DNA of 64,000 bases from Slackia sp. (GTDB lineage Bacteria > Actinomycetota > Coriobacteriia > Anaerosomatales > Anaerosomataceae): NCBI GenBank assembly GCA_020725885.1, contig DYEA01000007.1:186001-250000 (forward strand), in the 5' to 3' direction. Every line of letters starts with the position of its first letter. Position 1 is the first letter of the stretch. The notes under the pieces are model-generated. The model worked only from the letters and a program-made list of their open reading frames with translations. It was not told the DNA's origin and did no database searches. This document shows positions 35,687 through 43,790 of the stretch, in pieces. Both the position numbers and the translations under genes were made by a program.

Positions 35687-36630
35687 CAGCGCCTCCTCCG
35701 GAAGAACCACACCATCCACACGGCGATCGCCGCCATGACCACGAGGACCGCGAAGTACCCGTAGCGCCACTCGAGTTCGGGCATGTAGCGGAAGTTCATG
35801 CCGTAGATGCTCGAGATGAGCGTCAGCGGCATGAAGATGGTGGCGATCACGGTGAGCTGCTTCATGATCTCGTTCATGCGGTTGGACTGCGCCGACAGGT
35901 AGATATCCATCGCGCCGCTCGCGACGTCGCGGTAGGTCTCGACGCTGTCTATGGCGCGTGCGAGGTGGTCGCCGATGTCTTGGAAGTACATGTAGGCGTC
36001 CGGCTCGACGAACGCTTCCGCGCGCGCAAGGCCGCGCACGACGTCGCGCTCCGGCACCACGATCTTGTGCAGCTGCACGAGCGCGCGCTTGGCCTGGTAG
36101 AGACGCGCCAGGTGCTCGCGCTCGGCGTTGGCGAGCATCGCGTCTTCGAGCTCCTCGAGCGCGTCGGCGATCTGCTCGAGCGCCGGGAACAGCGCGTCGA
36201 CGGCGCGGTCCAGGATCGCGTGGACGGTCCACTCCACGCCGCGCGCTAGGAACGCGACGGCTTCTTCTGCGACCGCGTCGATCGCCGGGATGCGCTCGCG
36301 GTGGACGGTCACGAGGTGCTCCTCGCCGAGGAACGCGTCGAGCTCGTGCGTCTGGACGCCGTCTGAGTCGACGAGCACCGGGATGAGCCAGATCAGGAAC
36401 GTCGAGTCCGGGTACACGTCGATCTTCGGGCGCTGCGGGAAGTGCAGGCAATCCTCGATCGCGAGCGGGTGCATCGGGAACCGCTCCGCAAGCGCGCGCA
36501 GCGTCGTCTCGTCCGGGTCGAGCACGTCCACCCACACGGTGCCGCTTGCGGGCACCGATGCGAGCGCGTCGAGACCCCCGGAGCGCAGCGCCCCGTCTTC
36601 GACCCAACGCACGGTGACAGCCGCGGACAT
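35680..36630 (-). CDS. corA: CorA family magnesium/divalent cation transporter
   Basis: This 316-residue protein ends with two transmembrane helices and the CorA motif YGMNFRYMPELEW between them. The large N-terminal domain is acidic and helical (coiled coil about residues 130-235), as in CorA pentamers. It moves Mg2+ or Co2+. Start ATG 36630 is chosen as the family N-terminus; the frame upstream runs into the tRNA and is not coding. Confidence 0.92.
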   Translation of the reverse strand: MSAAVTVRWVEDGALRSGGLDALASVPASGTVWVDVLDPDETTLRALAERFPMHPLAIEDCLHFPQRPKIDVYPDSTFLIWLIPVLVDSDGVQTHELDAFLGEEHLVTVHRERIPAIDAVAEEAVAFLARGVEWTVHAILDRAVDALFPALEQIADALEELEDAMLANAEREHLARLYQAKRALVQLHKIVVPERDVVRGLARAEAFVEPDAYMYFQDIGDHLARAIDSVETYRDVASGAMDIYLSAQSNRMNEIMKQLTVIATIFMPLTLISSIYGMNFRYMPELEWRYGYFAVLVVMAAIAVWMVWFFRRRRWW

Positions 36631-36687
36631 CGTCACCCCCAGGAAGCGCAGAGGACCGCCTGAGCAGGCACGACAAGGATAGCAGAA

Positions 36688-36714
36688 GGGGCCGCCCGCT
36701 CGACGGACGACCCC
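36688..36714 (-). terminator. Terminator after tRNA-Pro
   Basis: An 11-base-pair stem with two G-U pairs (minus-strand GGGGTCGTCCG and CGGGCGGCCCC) and a five-base loop is followed by TTCTGCTAT. It lies 11 bases beyond the tRNA 3' end. Confidence 0.6.
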
Positions 36715-36725
36715 GTTGCCACCGC

Positions 36726-36802
<77 letters not shown>

Positions 36803-36851
36803 GCGCTCCCTCAGGAGCGGCTTACCATGGTACGGCTCGCCGGGCGTCGCT

Positions 36852-38066
36852 TCAAGTGCCGCGCTTGCGGCGGACGAGCGCGGAGACGCGGTCGAGGAGT
36901 TCGCGTGCGATGGCGCGCTTGTCCAGCACCGGCAGCTCCTCGGCGGCGTCGCCCGTGACGAACCACACGCGGTTCGCGTCCGTCCCGAACCCCAGGTCGC
37001 CGGAGACGTCGTTCGCGACGACGAGGTCGCAGCGCTTGGCCTCCAGCTTGCGGCGCGCCTCCGCGACCGGGTCGCCGGTCTCGGCCGCGAAGCCGACCAC
37101 CACGCGGCTCCCGTCGTTCGCGGCCCCGAGCTCGGCCAGGATGTCAGGGTTGCGCTCCAGGGCGATGGAATCGGGCAGCGCGTCTTTCTTGATCTTGCCG
37201 CTCGAGCGCGCAGCCGGGCGCACGTCCGAGACGGCCGCCGACGCGATGACGACGTCCGCGTCCGCCCACGCCGAAAGTGCGGCCTCACGCATCTCGGCGG
37301 CGGTCGTCACGCGCACGACGCGCGCGCCGAACGGGTCGGGAAGCGCGGTCGGGCCGCTCACAAGCGTGACGTCCGCGCCTCGCCGCGCGGCCTCCTCGGC
37401 GATCGCGTACCCCGTCTTGCCCGACGAGCGGTTGCCGATGAAGCGCACCGGATCGATGGGCTCGTACGTCGGGCCGGCGGTGACGAGCACGCGCACGCCC
37501 GCAAGGTCGCGCGCCCGCCGCGCCTCGGCCTCCACCGCCTCGGCGATGGCCGCGACCTCAGCGAGCCTCCCCTCGCCCACGTCGCCGCACGCCAATTCGC
37601 CCGAGCCGGGCGCGACGATGACGAAGCCGCGGGCGCGAAGCGCGTCGACGTTTCGCTGCGTGACCTCCTTGCGCCACATGTGCACGTTCATCGCCGGCGC
37701 GAGCACCACCGGGGCCTCCGTGGCGAGCACGGTCGTCGTGAGCAGGTCGTCCGCACGGCCGTGCGCGAGTTTCGCGAGCACGTTGGCGGTGCACGGCGCC
37801 ACCACGACGACGTCCGCCTCCTGCGCGAGCGAGACGTGGTGCACGGGGTCGCCCGGCTCGTCAGCCCACAGCGAGGTGGCCACCGGCTCGCGCGTCAGCG
37901 TGCGGAACGTCAGCGGCGTGACGAACCTCGTCGCCGCGTCCGTCATCACGACCTTCACGCGGAATCCGCACCGCATGAGCGCGCGCACCAGCTCGCACGC
38001 CTTGTACGCGCCGATGCCGCCGGTCACGCCGACGAGGACGGTCTGCTGTTCGGGTGTGGCCGTCAT
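36852..38066 (-). CDS. coaBC: Bifunctional phosphopantothenoylcysteine decarboxylase / phosphopantothenate-cysteine ligase
   Basis: The CoaC half (about 1-185) has GVTGGIGAYKACELVRAL, the catalytic His in PVHHVSLA, and the PAMNVHMW substrate motif. The CoaB half has VLVTAGPTYEPIDPVRFIGNRSSGKTGYA and KIKKD. It carries out two consecutive steps of coenzyme A synthesis. It ends 50 bases before the tRNA. At 404 residues it is complete. Confidence 0.96.
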   Translation of the reverse strand: MTATPEQQTVLVGVTGGIGAYKACELVRALMRCGFRVKVVMTDAATRFVTPLTFRTLTREPVATSLWADEPGDPVHHVSLAQEADVVVVAPCTANVLAKLAHGRADDLLTTTVLATEAPVVLAPAMNVHMWRKEVTQRNVDALRARGFVIVAPGSGELACGDVGEGRLAEVAAIAEAVEAEARRARDLAGVRVLVTAGPTYEPIDPVRFIGNRSSGKTGYAIAEEAARRGADVTLVSGPTALPDPFGARVVRVTTAAEMREAALSAWADADVVIASAAVSDVRPAARSSGKIKKDALPDSIALERNPDILAELGAANDGSRVVVGFAAETGDPVAEARRKLEAKRCDLVVANDVSGDLGFGTDANRVWFVTGDAAEELPVLDKRAIARELLDRVSALVRRKRGT

Positions 38067-38121
38067 ACACGCCTCCAGGCGCTAAGGATACACCGAGGCG
38101 CGCCAGCCTCGCCGCACGCCG

Positions 38122-38523
38122 CTACCCGACCAGCACGACCCCGGGGTACCCCGCGTGCGCCGTGCGGTCGGCCGAGTACAGCGTCGCGCCCAGGAGCGAC
38201 GCGATCGCTGGGGCGCACGCATCGTAGAAGTCGCAGCCCAGGCTGTCTGCCTGGCGGAGCGATTCGGCAAGCACCCGCTCCCCTGGAGGGACGCTGATGA
38301 TGTGCGAGAGCGAGAAGAACCGGACGACTTCTTGCGCGGACGCGGGCCCTGCTTTCCGGAGCACCGAACGGACGACCTCGTAGACGAACAGGTCGGGTAC
38401 CACGATCCGAACGCGACCCGCAGCCGCCCGCCTGAGGATCTCGACGGCCTGCTCGTGGCCGCTTTCGGGAGAGAACCACTTGACCCCGACGGACGCGTCG
38501 AGGACCACGAGATCGCTACTCAC
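38122..38523 (-). CDS. PIN-domain ribonuclease toxin (VapC-like)
   Basis: This 133-residue PIN protein has the acidic residues expected for metal binding: VVLDASVGVKWF (first Asp), E in LFVYEVVRSVL and DFYDACAPAIA and the fourth Asp in LYSADRTAH. VapC toxins cut RNA, often tRNA. The ATG lies within the last codons of the antitoxin gene (eight-base overlap), the normal vapBC order. Confidence 0.85.
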   Translation of the reverse strand: MSSDLVVLDASVGVKWFSPESGHEQAVEILRRAAAGRVRIVVPDLFVYEVVRSVLRKAGPASAQEVVRFFSLSHIISVPPGERVLAESLRQADSLGCDFYDACAPAIASLLGATLYSADRTAHAGYPGVVLVG

Positions 38524-38833
38524 CGGGCTCCCCCAGGATCCTGGCGATCACCGCTGCGTCGTCGTCGGTATCAGCGGCTCGCCGAAGACCCACGAGGTAG
38601 TCGCTCGCCGAGACCTCCGGATGACGGTCGCGCTCGCGCCAGGTTGCGGCGAGGCTCTCGGCGATCTCGACGGCCCGGGCCATGTCGCCGCGCCGCGACT
38701 CACTGGCCCGCGACCTCACGTACTCGGCCAGCGCTTGTTGCACGATCGAGCTGCGGCTGCGATCGAGCGCGACCGCGTCGGCATCGATCTGCTCGAGCAA
38801 GTCGTCCGGGATGTAGACGTTGACTTTGGCCAT
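38516..38833 (-). CDS. Ribbon-helix-helix antitoxin (VapB-like)
   Basis: The 105-residue protein opens with MAKVNVYIPDDLLEQIDADAVALDRSRSSIVQQAL, the ribbon-helix-helix DNA-binding fold in the first 45 residues. The acidic C-terminal part should wrap the toxin. I start it at ATG 38833 (GGAG seven bases upstream). It lies just below a perfect palindrome that is its likely operator. Confidence 0.82.
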   Translation of the reverse strand: MAKVNVYIPDDLLEQIDADAVALDRSRSSIVQQALAEYVRSRASESRRGDMARAVEIAESLAATWRERDRHPEVSASDYLVGLRRAADTDDDAAVIARILGEPGE

Positions 38834-38845
38834 GTCGGGCTCCAA

Positions 38846-38869
38846 AGGTAGCACCTTGCTGTGCTACCT
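38846..38869 (-). promoter_or_regulatory. Palindromic operator of the minus-strand vapBC pair
   Basis: AGGTAGCAC and GTGCTACCT form a perfect nine-base inverted repeat with a six-base spacer, 12 bases before the ATG. A TACACT -10 candidate (38871-38876, minus) lies beside it, so transcription would start within the repeat. Binding by the ribbon-helix-helix antitoxin would shut the promoter. Confidence 0.6.
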
Positions 38870-39012
38870 CAGTGTAGACGCCCGGGACGAGCGAGGCAAG
38901 CCTGCGCGTGGGGTTGGACTCACACGCATCACGCCTCTTGCACCGGGATCAGCGGCGCGGCTACGACGAGCTAAGCGACCGCCCCATCATCGCAACGACG
39001 ACGATGCCGCCG

Positions 39013-39061
39013 TTGTGCCCGCTTCTCCAATGACGTACAATGATTGCACCTATTATACGTC
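39013..39061 (+). promoter_or_regulatory. Promoter and inverted repeat of the plus-strand toxin/antitoxin pair
   Basis: TTGTGC (39013-39018), 17 bases, then TACAAT (39036-39041) form a good -35/-10 pair. GACGTA (39032-39037) and TACGTC (39056-39061) form an inverted repeat across the start site. This is the arrangement of an autoregulated toxin/antitoxin promoter. Confidence 0.6.
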
Positions 39062-39075
39062 TCGGAGGCGTCGCC

Positions 39076-39318
39076 ATGCACACCAAACTCACGTTGCGGC
39101 TGGATGACCAGCTCATCGCGAAAGCAAAGCGCTATTCGGACCGCTCAGGGAAGTCGGTCTCGCAACTCGTCGCGGACTTCTTCGCCGCGATCGATGCGGG
39201 AGAGGACGTCCCCGGTACGGAGATATCCCCCCGCGTCCGTTCGCTGCGGGGAGCCTTCAGAGGCTCTACGGCCACCGAGCAAGACTACCGCCGCTACCTG
39301 GAGGAGAAGTATCGGTGA
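39076..39318 (+). CDS. Antitoxin, DUF6364-like
   Basis: This 80-residue protein starts MHTKLTLRLDDQLIAKAK and continues YSDRSGKSVSQLVADFF, matching the ribbon-helix-helix DUF6364 antitoxin pattern. The C-terminal TEQDYRRYLEEKYR is typical of the family. Start ATG 39076 is chosen for GGAGG eight bases upstream. The toxin start overlaps its stop (GTGA). Confidence 0.8.
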   Translation: MHTKLTLRLDDQLIAKAKRYSDRSGKSVSQLVADFFAAIDAGEDVPGTEISPRVRSLRGAFRGSTATEQDYRRYLEEKYR

Positions 39319-39740
39319 GAGTCCTCTTCGACGCCAACGTTCTGCTTGACGTTCTGCTGGAGCGGAACCCTCACGTTGAAGTCGCTGAGAAACTGGTGGC
39401 GCTAGTCGACAACCGGCGGATCGAGGGCTTCGTTTGCGCAACAGCCGTGACCACGCTGCACTACGTCGGTTCCGGGGCCTTAGGGCAGAAGGCCGTCCGC
39501 AAGCATCTCCGCACGTTGCTCGGGATCTTCGAAGTCGCTGCGGTGGATCGAGACGTGTTGCAGCGAGCACTGGATTCGAACGGATTCACGGACTACGAGG
39601 ATGCCGTCGTACACGAGGCGGCGCATGCGGCGGGATGCCACGCCATCGTGACGCGTGACGCTGCGGGCTTCTCGAAGGCGACGATGCCTGTCTTTCAGCC
39701 GTTGGAGCTCTTGGCGGCGGTTGCAGCGCGGGCAGACTGA
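39315..39740 (+). CDS. PIN-domain toxin paired with the DUF6364-like antitoxin
   Basis: This 141-residue PIN protein has RVLFDANVLLDVLLERN (first Asp), a conserved T and acidic site in CATAVTTLHYV, DSNGFTDYEDAVVHEAAH and ends in an IVTRDAAGF strand. These are the acidic pocket residues of the PIN fold. It should cut RNA when released from its antitoxin. It starts at a GTG overlapping the antitoxin stop. Confidence 0.82.
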   Translation: MRVLFDANVLLDVLLERNPHVEVAEKLVALVDNRRIEGFVCATAVTTLHYVGSGALGQKAVRKHLRTLLGIFEVAAVDRDVLQRALDSNGFTDYEDAVVHEAAHAAGCHAIVTRDAAGFSKATMPVFQPLELLAAVAARAD

Positions 39741-39898
39741 GCCGGCAGGGCTTCCTCGCGGTCTGAAGCTGTTACAGGCCCATCACGACGTCCGCGCCGG
39801 GCCAGGCTGACCAGCCAACGGCGACCCTGAGCGCTGCCGACGGCGGCACTCTAACACGGCGGAGACGGCCGCGGCGGCTATAGTCTGCCAGACCCGGC
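39741..39898. other. Gap between toxin and membrane-protein gene, no gene seen
   Basis: This 158-base stretch has no supportable gene on either strand. A GGCTATAGTCTG segment near 39877 resembles a -10 but no gene follows in the matching direction. Confidence 0.6.
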
Positions 39899-40369
39899 TC
39901 ATCGCCTGGAGATCTCGATGAAGAAGATGATCCACACCACGGCGACTGCGGCCACCATCAGGGACACGAGCGCCCACGCCAGCACCGCTTTCCACCGGGA
40001 GGTCAGAGGAGCGGGTCGGGTGTCCGAGACGAACCCGCCCATGCGCCCGTCAGCATCTCTTGCGGCACGCCGGGCCTCGCGAGCCGCGCGGCGTTCTGCG
40101 CCCACATCGAGCGCAAGCGCATACGTGAACAGGTATGCAGACAGAGCCGCTCCGGCCACGAGTCCCTGCTTGACTGCACCCACGAAGGGCATTCCGGACG
40201 CCCATCCCATGAACGCTGCATCCGCGACCATCGTGGCAACCATGCCGATGAATGCCTGCTTGCGCGTCAGGACTCGGCGGTACCACAACAGCGCGAGCAC
40301 CGCGGCCACGATGAATCCCACGGTGGCGGTTCCATAGAGAGCCAGATCGCGGGGCAAGTGATAGCCCAT
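39899..40369 (-). CDS. Hypothetical four-helix membrane protein, 156 aa
   Basis: Family not recognised. About four hydrophobic helices (near 12-30, 40-60, 70-88 and 130-152) with a basic Arg-rich loop (AERRAAREARRAARDADGR) between helix 3 and 4. The ATG has a strong GAGGAGG upstream. It sits downstream of the Rhs array on the same strand, behind another membrane protein gene (40594-41121), so it could be an added immunity gene or an unrelated flank. Confidence 0.6.
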   Translation of the reverse strand: MGYHLPRDLALYGTATVGFIVAAVLALLWYRRVLTRKQAFIGMVATMVADAAFMGWASGMPFVGAVKQGLVAGAALSAYLFTYALALDVGAERRAAREARRAARDADGRMGGFVSDTRPAPLTSRWKAVLAWALVSLMVAAVAVVWIIFFIEISRR

Positions 40370-40593
40370 GAAGCCTCCTCAGAATCGGCTCAACTCCACG
40401 GCAAGATCGGGCTTCCCGCGACGACGGCAAAGCCCACGCGCCGGACGCATGCCATACCGCAACCGCGACACGGAGTGGCGTGCGGCCGGCGTCACCGAGA
40501 AGATCCAGCACCCGAGACGGCCGCTCCTGCAAACGCCCTGATGCCTTCCGCTGGAAGCCCCCATGTCGGCTTTCGGTCATACGACCCCACGGA
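40370..40593. other. 224-base gap, nothing coding recognised
   Basis: I see no supportable gene or Rhs-core repeat here. The frames that stay open are arginine-rich shadows. It may hold decayed sequence between the two membrane-protein genes. Confidence 0.5.
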
Positions 40594-41121
40594 TCAACCA
40601 CCCGCGCGACCGGCTCTCAAGACCTGCACGATCATTGCGACGAATAGCATCGCGAGCGTGGCGGCGAGAGCTACACCGAGCACGAGATACCACAGGCTCG
40701 GCGTTGCATCACTAAACGCTAGGCCAAGCGTCCACAGCACGACGCCGACCAAGGCGACGAGCATCCATACGCCGGTCACCCAGGCCGCACGCCAGTGCAC
40801 CGCCAGGGACCGTTCCGAGGCTGTGTGCTCCTGGCGTTTGCCCTGCATTTGGCCCGCTTGTACTGCCGACTTCGCCTGCGCCCGCACCATCAAGGCAGCC
40901 GAGACCGCAGCGGCTCCAGCGCACACCCCGAGGCCCACGAGCACTGCGATGCCCGCTGCGCCCGCGAAGCCTGCCAGAAGCCCGATCGCTGCCAGCAGCG
41001 CCGCGAGAACGGCCGTCCACCTCATGACAGCCGTGTGCCGTGATGCGACCGCACCGGGCGCGGCGACTTCGTCTCGCACAACGCCATCCTGCACGGCTGA
41101 ACTGCCACGCTTATCAGACAT
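40594..41121 (-). CDS. Hypothetical membrane protein, candidate immunity protein for Rhs module 1
   Basis: The 175-residue protein has about four helices: two near 33-55 and 55-80, and two near 112-130 and 140-165, with a polar loop between. The ATG at 41121 has GGGGAGAG eight bases upstream and lies 43 bases after the stop of Rhs module 1. By position it is the immunity candidate; no homology is claimed. Confidence 0.6.
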   Translation of the reverse strand: MSDKRGSSAVQDGVVRDEVAAPGAVASRHTAVMRWTAVLAALLAAIGLLAGFAGAAGIAVLVGLGVCAGAAAVSAALMVRAQAKSAVQAGQMQGKRQEHTASERSLAVHWRAAWVTGVWMLVALVGVVLWTLGLAFSDATPSLWYLVLGVALAATLAMLFVAMIVQVLRAGRAGG

Positions 41122-41163
41122 CTGAGCACTCTCCCCGTTTCGTATCTGTCACGCCCATACCGG

Positions 41164-42276
41164 CTAATCTGAAAGTGAATCCGCAGCCGTCAGACTGAGT
41201 CCGACGGTCCCCGCACAGAAGCCTTGCATTCCGATGGCAGTAGCTATCGGGCCGCTTCCGTTCACGAGTGACGCAAACGTACCAACCGCCGCTAGCCCCA
41301 CGCCAACATCTCGCACAGCCCGGGATGTGTATCCTTTCCGATATGCGAATTCCGAAAGGAATCCGCCCACGAACGATGACGTTGCCCCGCCTATGCCGGC
41401 CAGAAGGATCAACCCCGACCCGCCGGTACTGACCGTTATCGCCCCTACAGCCACACCGAGCACGAATACCGACGAAGCTACGCCGATCACGCCGAGCCCA
41501 ATCGACAGCCCGGTGAGTACAGCGCCGACGATGCCGCGCCCTTCCTCGCCCGCCGCCTGACTGTCCCCCATCGCCCTGCGGTTGAGCTCGGCTGCCCTTT
41601 GCGCCTGAGCACGCGCCTCGGCAGCGACCATCTCCGCCCGCCTGGCGGCCTTGTGCCTGCTCGATGCAGGCGTGCGGATGTAGTTCTCGCTCGCGCTGTC
41701 TTCTGAATCGAGGCGCCCGTCGCCGTCCACGTCCACGACCGCGCCAGAGGGGTCGGTCAAGCCCACCGGGTCGCCCAGGCAGTACGCGTAGGCGTTCAAG
41801 GAAAGCGGGTCTGCTGCGCTCGGGGGCGCGGGGTCGGGCGAGAGGAAGCGGTACGTGGCCGGGTCGTAGGCGTACCGCGCCACGACCCGGCCGGACGAGT
41901 TCGTCATCGCCACCACGCTTCCGAGCGCGTCCGTGTGGTACGCGTAGGTCTCGGTCGCGCCCGTGGAGCGCTCGACGAAGACCGAAAGCGGCGTGCGGTC
42001 AGGGCCCCAGAGGTAGGTGTAGCGCGTGCCGTCGGAGCCGAACTCGGCTTTAAACCTGCCGCCTGCCCGCACCGACTTCGTCCAGGTAGTGCCGGACATG
42101 GTCTCGACGATCTTCTTTTCCCGCATCCCTGCGATGCCGTAGGCGTAGGTGATGGTGGCATCGGCTGAGGTGATGCGGCTGAGGTGCCCCTCGGGGTCCC
42201 AGGTGTATGTCGTGGTGCCAGACGGCGTGACGCGCGAGGTGCGGCGACCGTAGGGGTCGTTCGTGTACGTGGTCAC
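41164..42276 (-). CDS. Orphan Rhs core-end module 1 with a hydrophobic C-terminal domain
   Basis: The N-terminal part is the end of an Rhs core (TTYTNDPYGRRTSRVTPSG, LWGPDRTPLSVFVE, HTDALGSVVAM, then YRFLSPDPAPPSAADPLSLN). A DPSG boundary follows, then an EF-hand-like loop DVDGDGRLDSED. The C-terminal domain has an Ala-rich helix and several Gly/Ala-rich hydrophobic stretches to the end, like a pore-forming or membrane-inserting domain. The frame is open up to 42309, right after the stop of the preceding small membrane gene, so the GTG at 42276 is only the first start codon and no good ribosome binding site is seen. It lacks the full Rhs barrel, so it is an orphan tip. Confidence 0.75.
   Translation of the reverse strand: MTTYTNDPYGRRTSRVTPSGTTTYTWDPEGHLSRITSADATITYAYGIAGMREKKIVETMSGTTWTKSVRAGGRFKAEFGSDGTRYTYLWGPDRTPLSVFVERSTGATETYAYHTDALGSVVAMTNSSGRVVARYAYDPATYRFLSPDPAPPSAADPLSLNAYAYCLGDPVGLTDPSGAVVDVDGDGRLDSEDSASENYIRTPASSRHKAARRAEMVAAEARAQAQRAAELNRRAMGDSQAAGEEGRGIVGAVLTGLSIGLGVIGVASSVFVLGVAVGAITVSTGGSGLILLAGIGGATSSFVGGFLSEFAYRKGYTSRAVRDVGVGLAAVGTFASLVNGSGPIATAIGMQGFCAGTVGLSLTAADSLSD
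41569..41742 (-). repeat. Rhs core-end/linker repeat, copy in module 1
   Basis: These 174 bases match 45866-46039 in the broken module without indels at about 90 percent by eye. They encode the EF-hand-like loop and the Ala-rich helix ending RRAM. Confidence 0.8.
41741..42186 (-). repeat. Rhs core repeat, copy in module 1
   Basis: This 446-base stretch aligns base for base (offset 1412) with 43153-43598 in module 2, with only scattered substitutions. It encodes the Rhs core from HLSRITSADATITYAYG to the DPSG boundary. Confidence 0.85.
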
Positions 42277-42305
42277 AGCGGAGCCTGTGGCCGAGCGGGT
42301 GAAGG

Positions 42306-42521
42306 TCAGCTAGACCGCCCCGCGGCATACCCTGCCAGCATGAGACATACCACCCCTATTCCCCGCATCACCAGGGAAGCTTGCCTGATCTGTCCATCGG
42401 ACATACTGAGCCCTTGCTTTCGAGCGCGCGTCCGAACGATCCAATCATCCAGGAATACGAGGTACGCACCGATGACCAGGAGCGCCACTTTTTCCATATC
42501 ACTCACACCGTCCTTCGCCAT
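42306..42521 (-). CDS. Small two-helix membrane protein, candidate immunity protein for Rhs module 2
   Basis: This 71-residue protein has helices near residues 10-26 and 48-66 with a polar loop (VRTRARKQGLSMSDGQ). It starts six bases after the stop of Rhs module 2 and its own stop is the point where Rhs module 1 begins. Start choice is uncertain: ATG 42521 has a purine-rich stretch immediately upstream with little spacing, a GTG and an ATG follow within nine codons. Confidence 0.6.
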   Translation of the reverse strand: MAKDGVSDMEKVALLVIGAYLVFLDDWIVRTRARKQGLSMSDGQIRQASLVMRGIGVVCLMLAGYAAGRSS

Positions 42522-42527
42522 CTCCCC

Positions 42528-43790
42528 CTAGGGGACAACATAGAACCAGGATACGGAGCCGCCCGGCACGGGAAGGCACATGCCGCCCTGCACGTAATCG
42601 TTGTCGGCGATGTGCTGGCCCATGGCATCGATGTCCCACGGTGCCGACCGATCATTGTCGGATCTGTATCCGTACGCCACAGCAAGTCGGTCACCAGCAG
42701 CAAACTCGATGTACCTTCTCCCTGGTTCGGTTCTGCCCTGACCGACCATCACGCTCATTCCTATGCCTGGGTTAGCGATCGCAACCCCACCGTACCAGTG
42801 CTCATCTACGACCACCCCGCCCTGGTAGTTGGAAATCTTGCCTCCAGTCAGTCCGACCACTCCGCCGGCTCCGGCACACGCCCCGGTCACATTCGCGTCG
42901 ATGTAGTACTCATCGTAGCCGTTCAGGGTAGCCCAGGCCTTGGCCTCCCCGACCGCAGCCGCCAACCATCGCGCCTGGGTCTCCTTGCGCCTCAGGTAGC
43001 CGAGGCGCTGCTTCGTGAGCATCAGCTGATAGTGCAGTCGCTTACCCTTCGCCCTCCAGTAGCTGCTCAACTTGCTGTTCTTGGTGTGCTTCGATGCGTG
43101 AAGCGCAACTTCGTCCTCGGACGCTTTCCCGTCTCCGTCCCAGTCAGTGATCGCGCCTGACGGGTCACTCGCACCCACCGGGTCCCCCAGGCAGTACGCG
43201 TAGGCGTTCAAGGAAAGCGGGTCTGCTGCGCTCGGGGGTGCGGGGTCGGGCGAGAGGAAGCGGTAGGTGGCCGGGTCGTAGGCGTAGCGCGCCACGACCG
43301 AGCCTGACTCATCCGTCATCGCCACCACGCTTCCGAGCGCGTCGGTGTGGTACGCGTAGGTCTCGGCAGCGCCTTCGGAGCGCTCGACGAAGACCGAAAG
43401 CGGCGTGCGGTCGGGGCCCCAGAGGTAGGTGTAGCGCGTGCCGTCGGAGTCGAGCTCGGCTTTAAGCCTGCCGCCTGCCCACACCGACTTCGTCCAGGTG
43501 GTGCCGGAAGACGTCTCGACGGTCTTTGACTCCCGCATCCCCGTGATGCCGTAGGCGTAGGTGATGGTGGCATCGGCTGAGGTGATGCGGCTGAGATGAA
43601 CACGACTCTTTCGTCTTGGAGTACTCGTTCGTGACGTTCCACGTGTTACCAGAGGCCGTTGCGGGCTTCGCGAGCGGTAGCCAGAGGACGTAGCTGAACG
43701 AGCGGCTCCGTCACCTGTTGAGCCGGACTCCGTGCGGGTTGGCCCGCTCTGCCTCCGATATGTGCTAGTCCACAGGAGCGTCGCCATCAC
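42528..43790 (-). CDS. Orphan Rhs core-end module 2 with a soluble C-terminal domain
   Basis: The recognisable part starts near 43606 (HLSRITSADATITYAYG) and runs through the Rhs core to DPSG, then the EF-hand-like loop DWDGDGKASEDE. The C-terminal domain is soluble, about 190 residues, with an Arg/Lys-rich helix (YWRAKGKRLHYQL) and a Gly-rich part (NVTGACAGAGGVVGLTGG). I recognise no toxin family. The upstream 60 residues (from 43790) overlap the neighbour's end and are probably not native Rhs. A short membrane gene follows, its immunity candidate. Confidence 0.7.
   Translation of the reverse strand: MMATLLWTSTYRRQSGPTRTESGSTGDGAARSATSSGYRSRSPQRPLVTRGTSRTSTPRRKSRVHLSRITSADATITYAYGITGMRESKTVETSSGTTWTKSVWAGGRLKAELDSDGTRYTYLWGPDRTPLSVFVERSEGAAETYAYHTDALGSVVAMTDESGSVVARYAYDPATYRFLSPDPAPPSAADPLSLNAYAYCLGDPVGASDPSGAITDWDGDGKASEDEVALHASKHTKNSKLSSYWRAKGKRLHYQLMLTKQRLGYLRRKETQARWLAAAVGEAKAWATLNGYDEYYIDANVTGACAGAGGVVGLTGGKISNYQGGVVVDEHWYGGVAIANPGIGMSVMVGQGRTEPGRRYIEFAAGDRLAVAYGYRSDNDRSAPWDIDAMGQHIADNDYVQGGMCLPVPGGSVSWFYVVP
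43153..43598 (-). repeat. Rhs core repeat, copy in module 2
   Basis: Direct copy of 41741-42186, described in module 1. The upstream edge in module 2 is abrupt at about 43600, where homology to module 1 stops. Confidence 0.85.
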
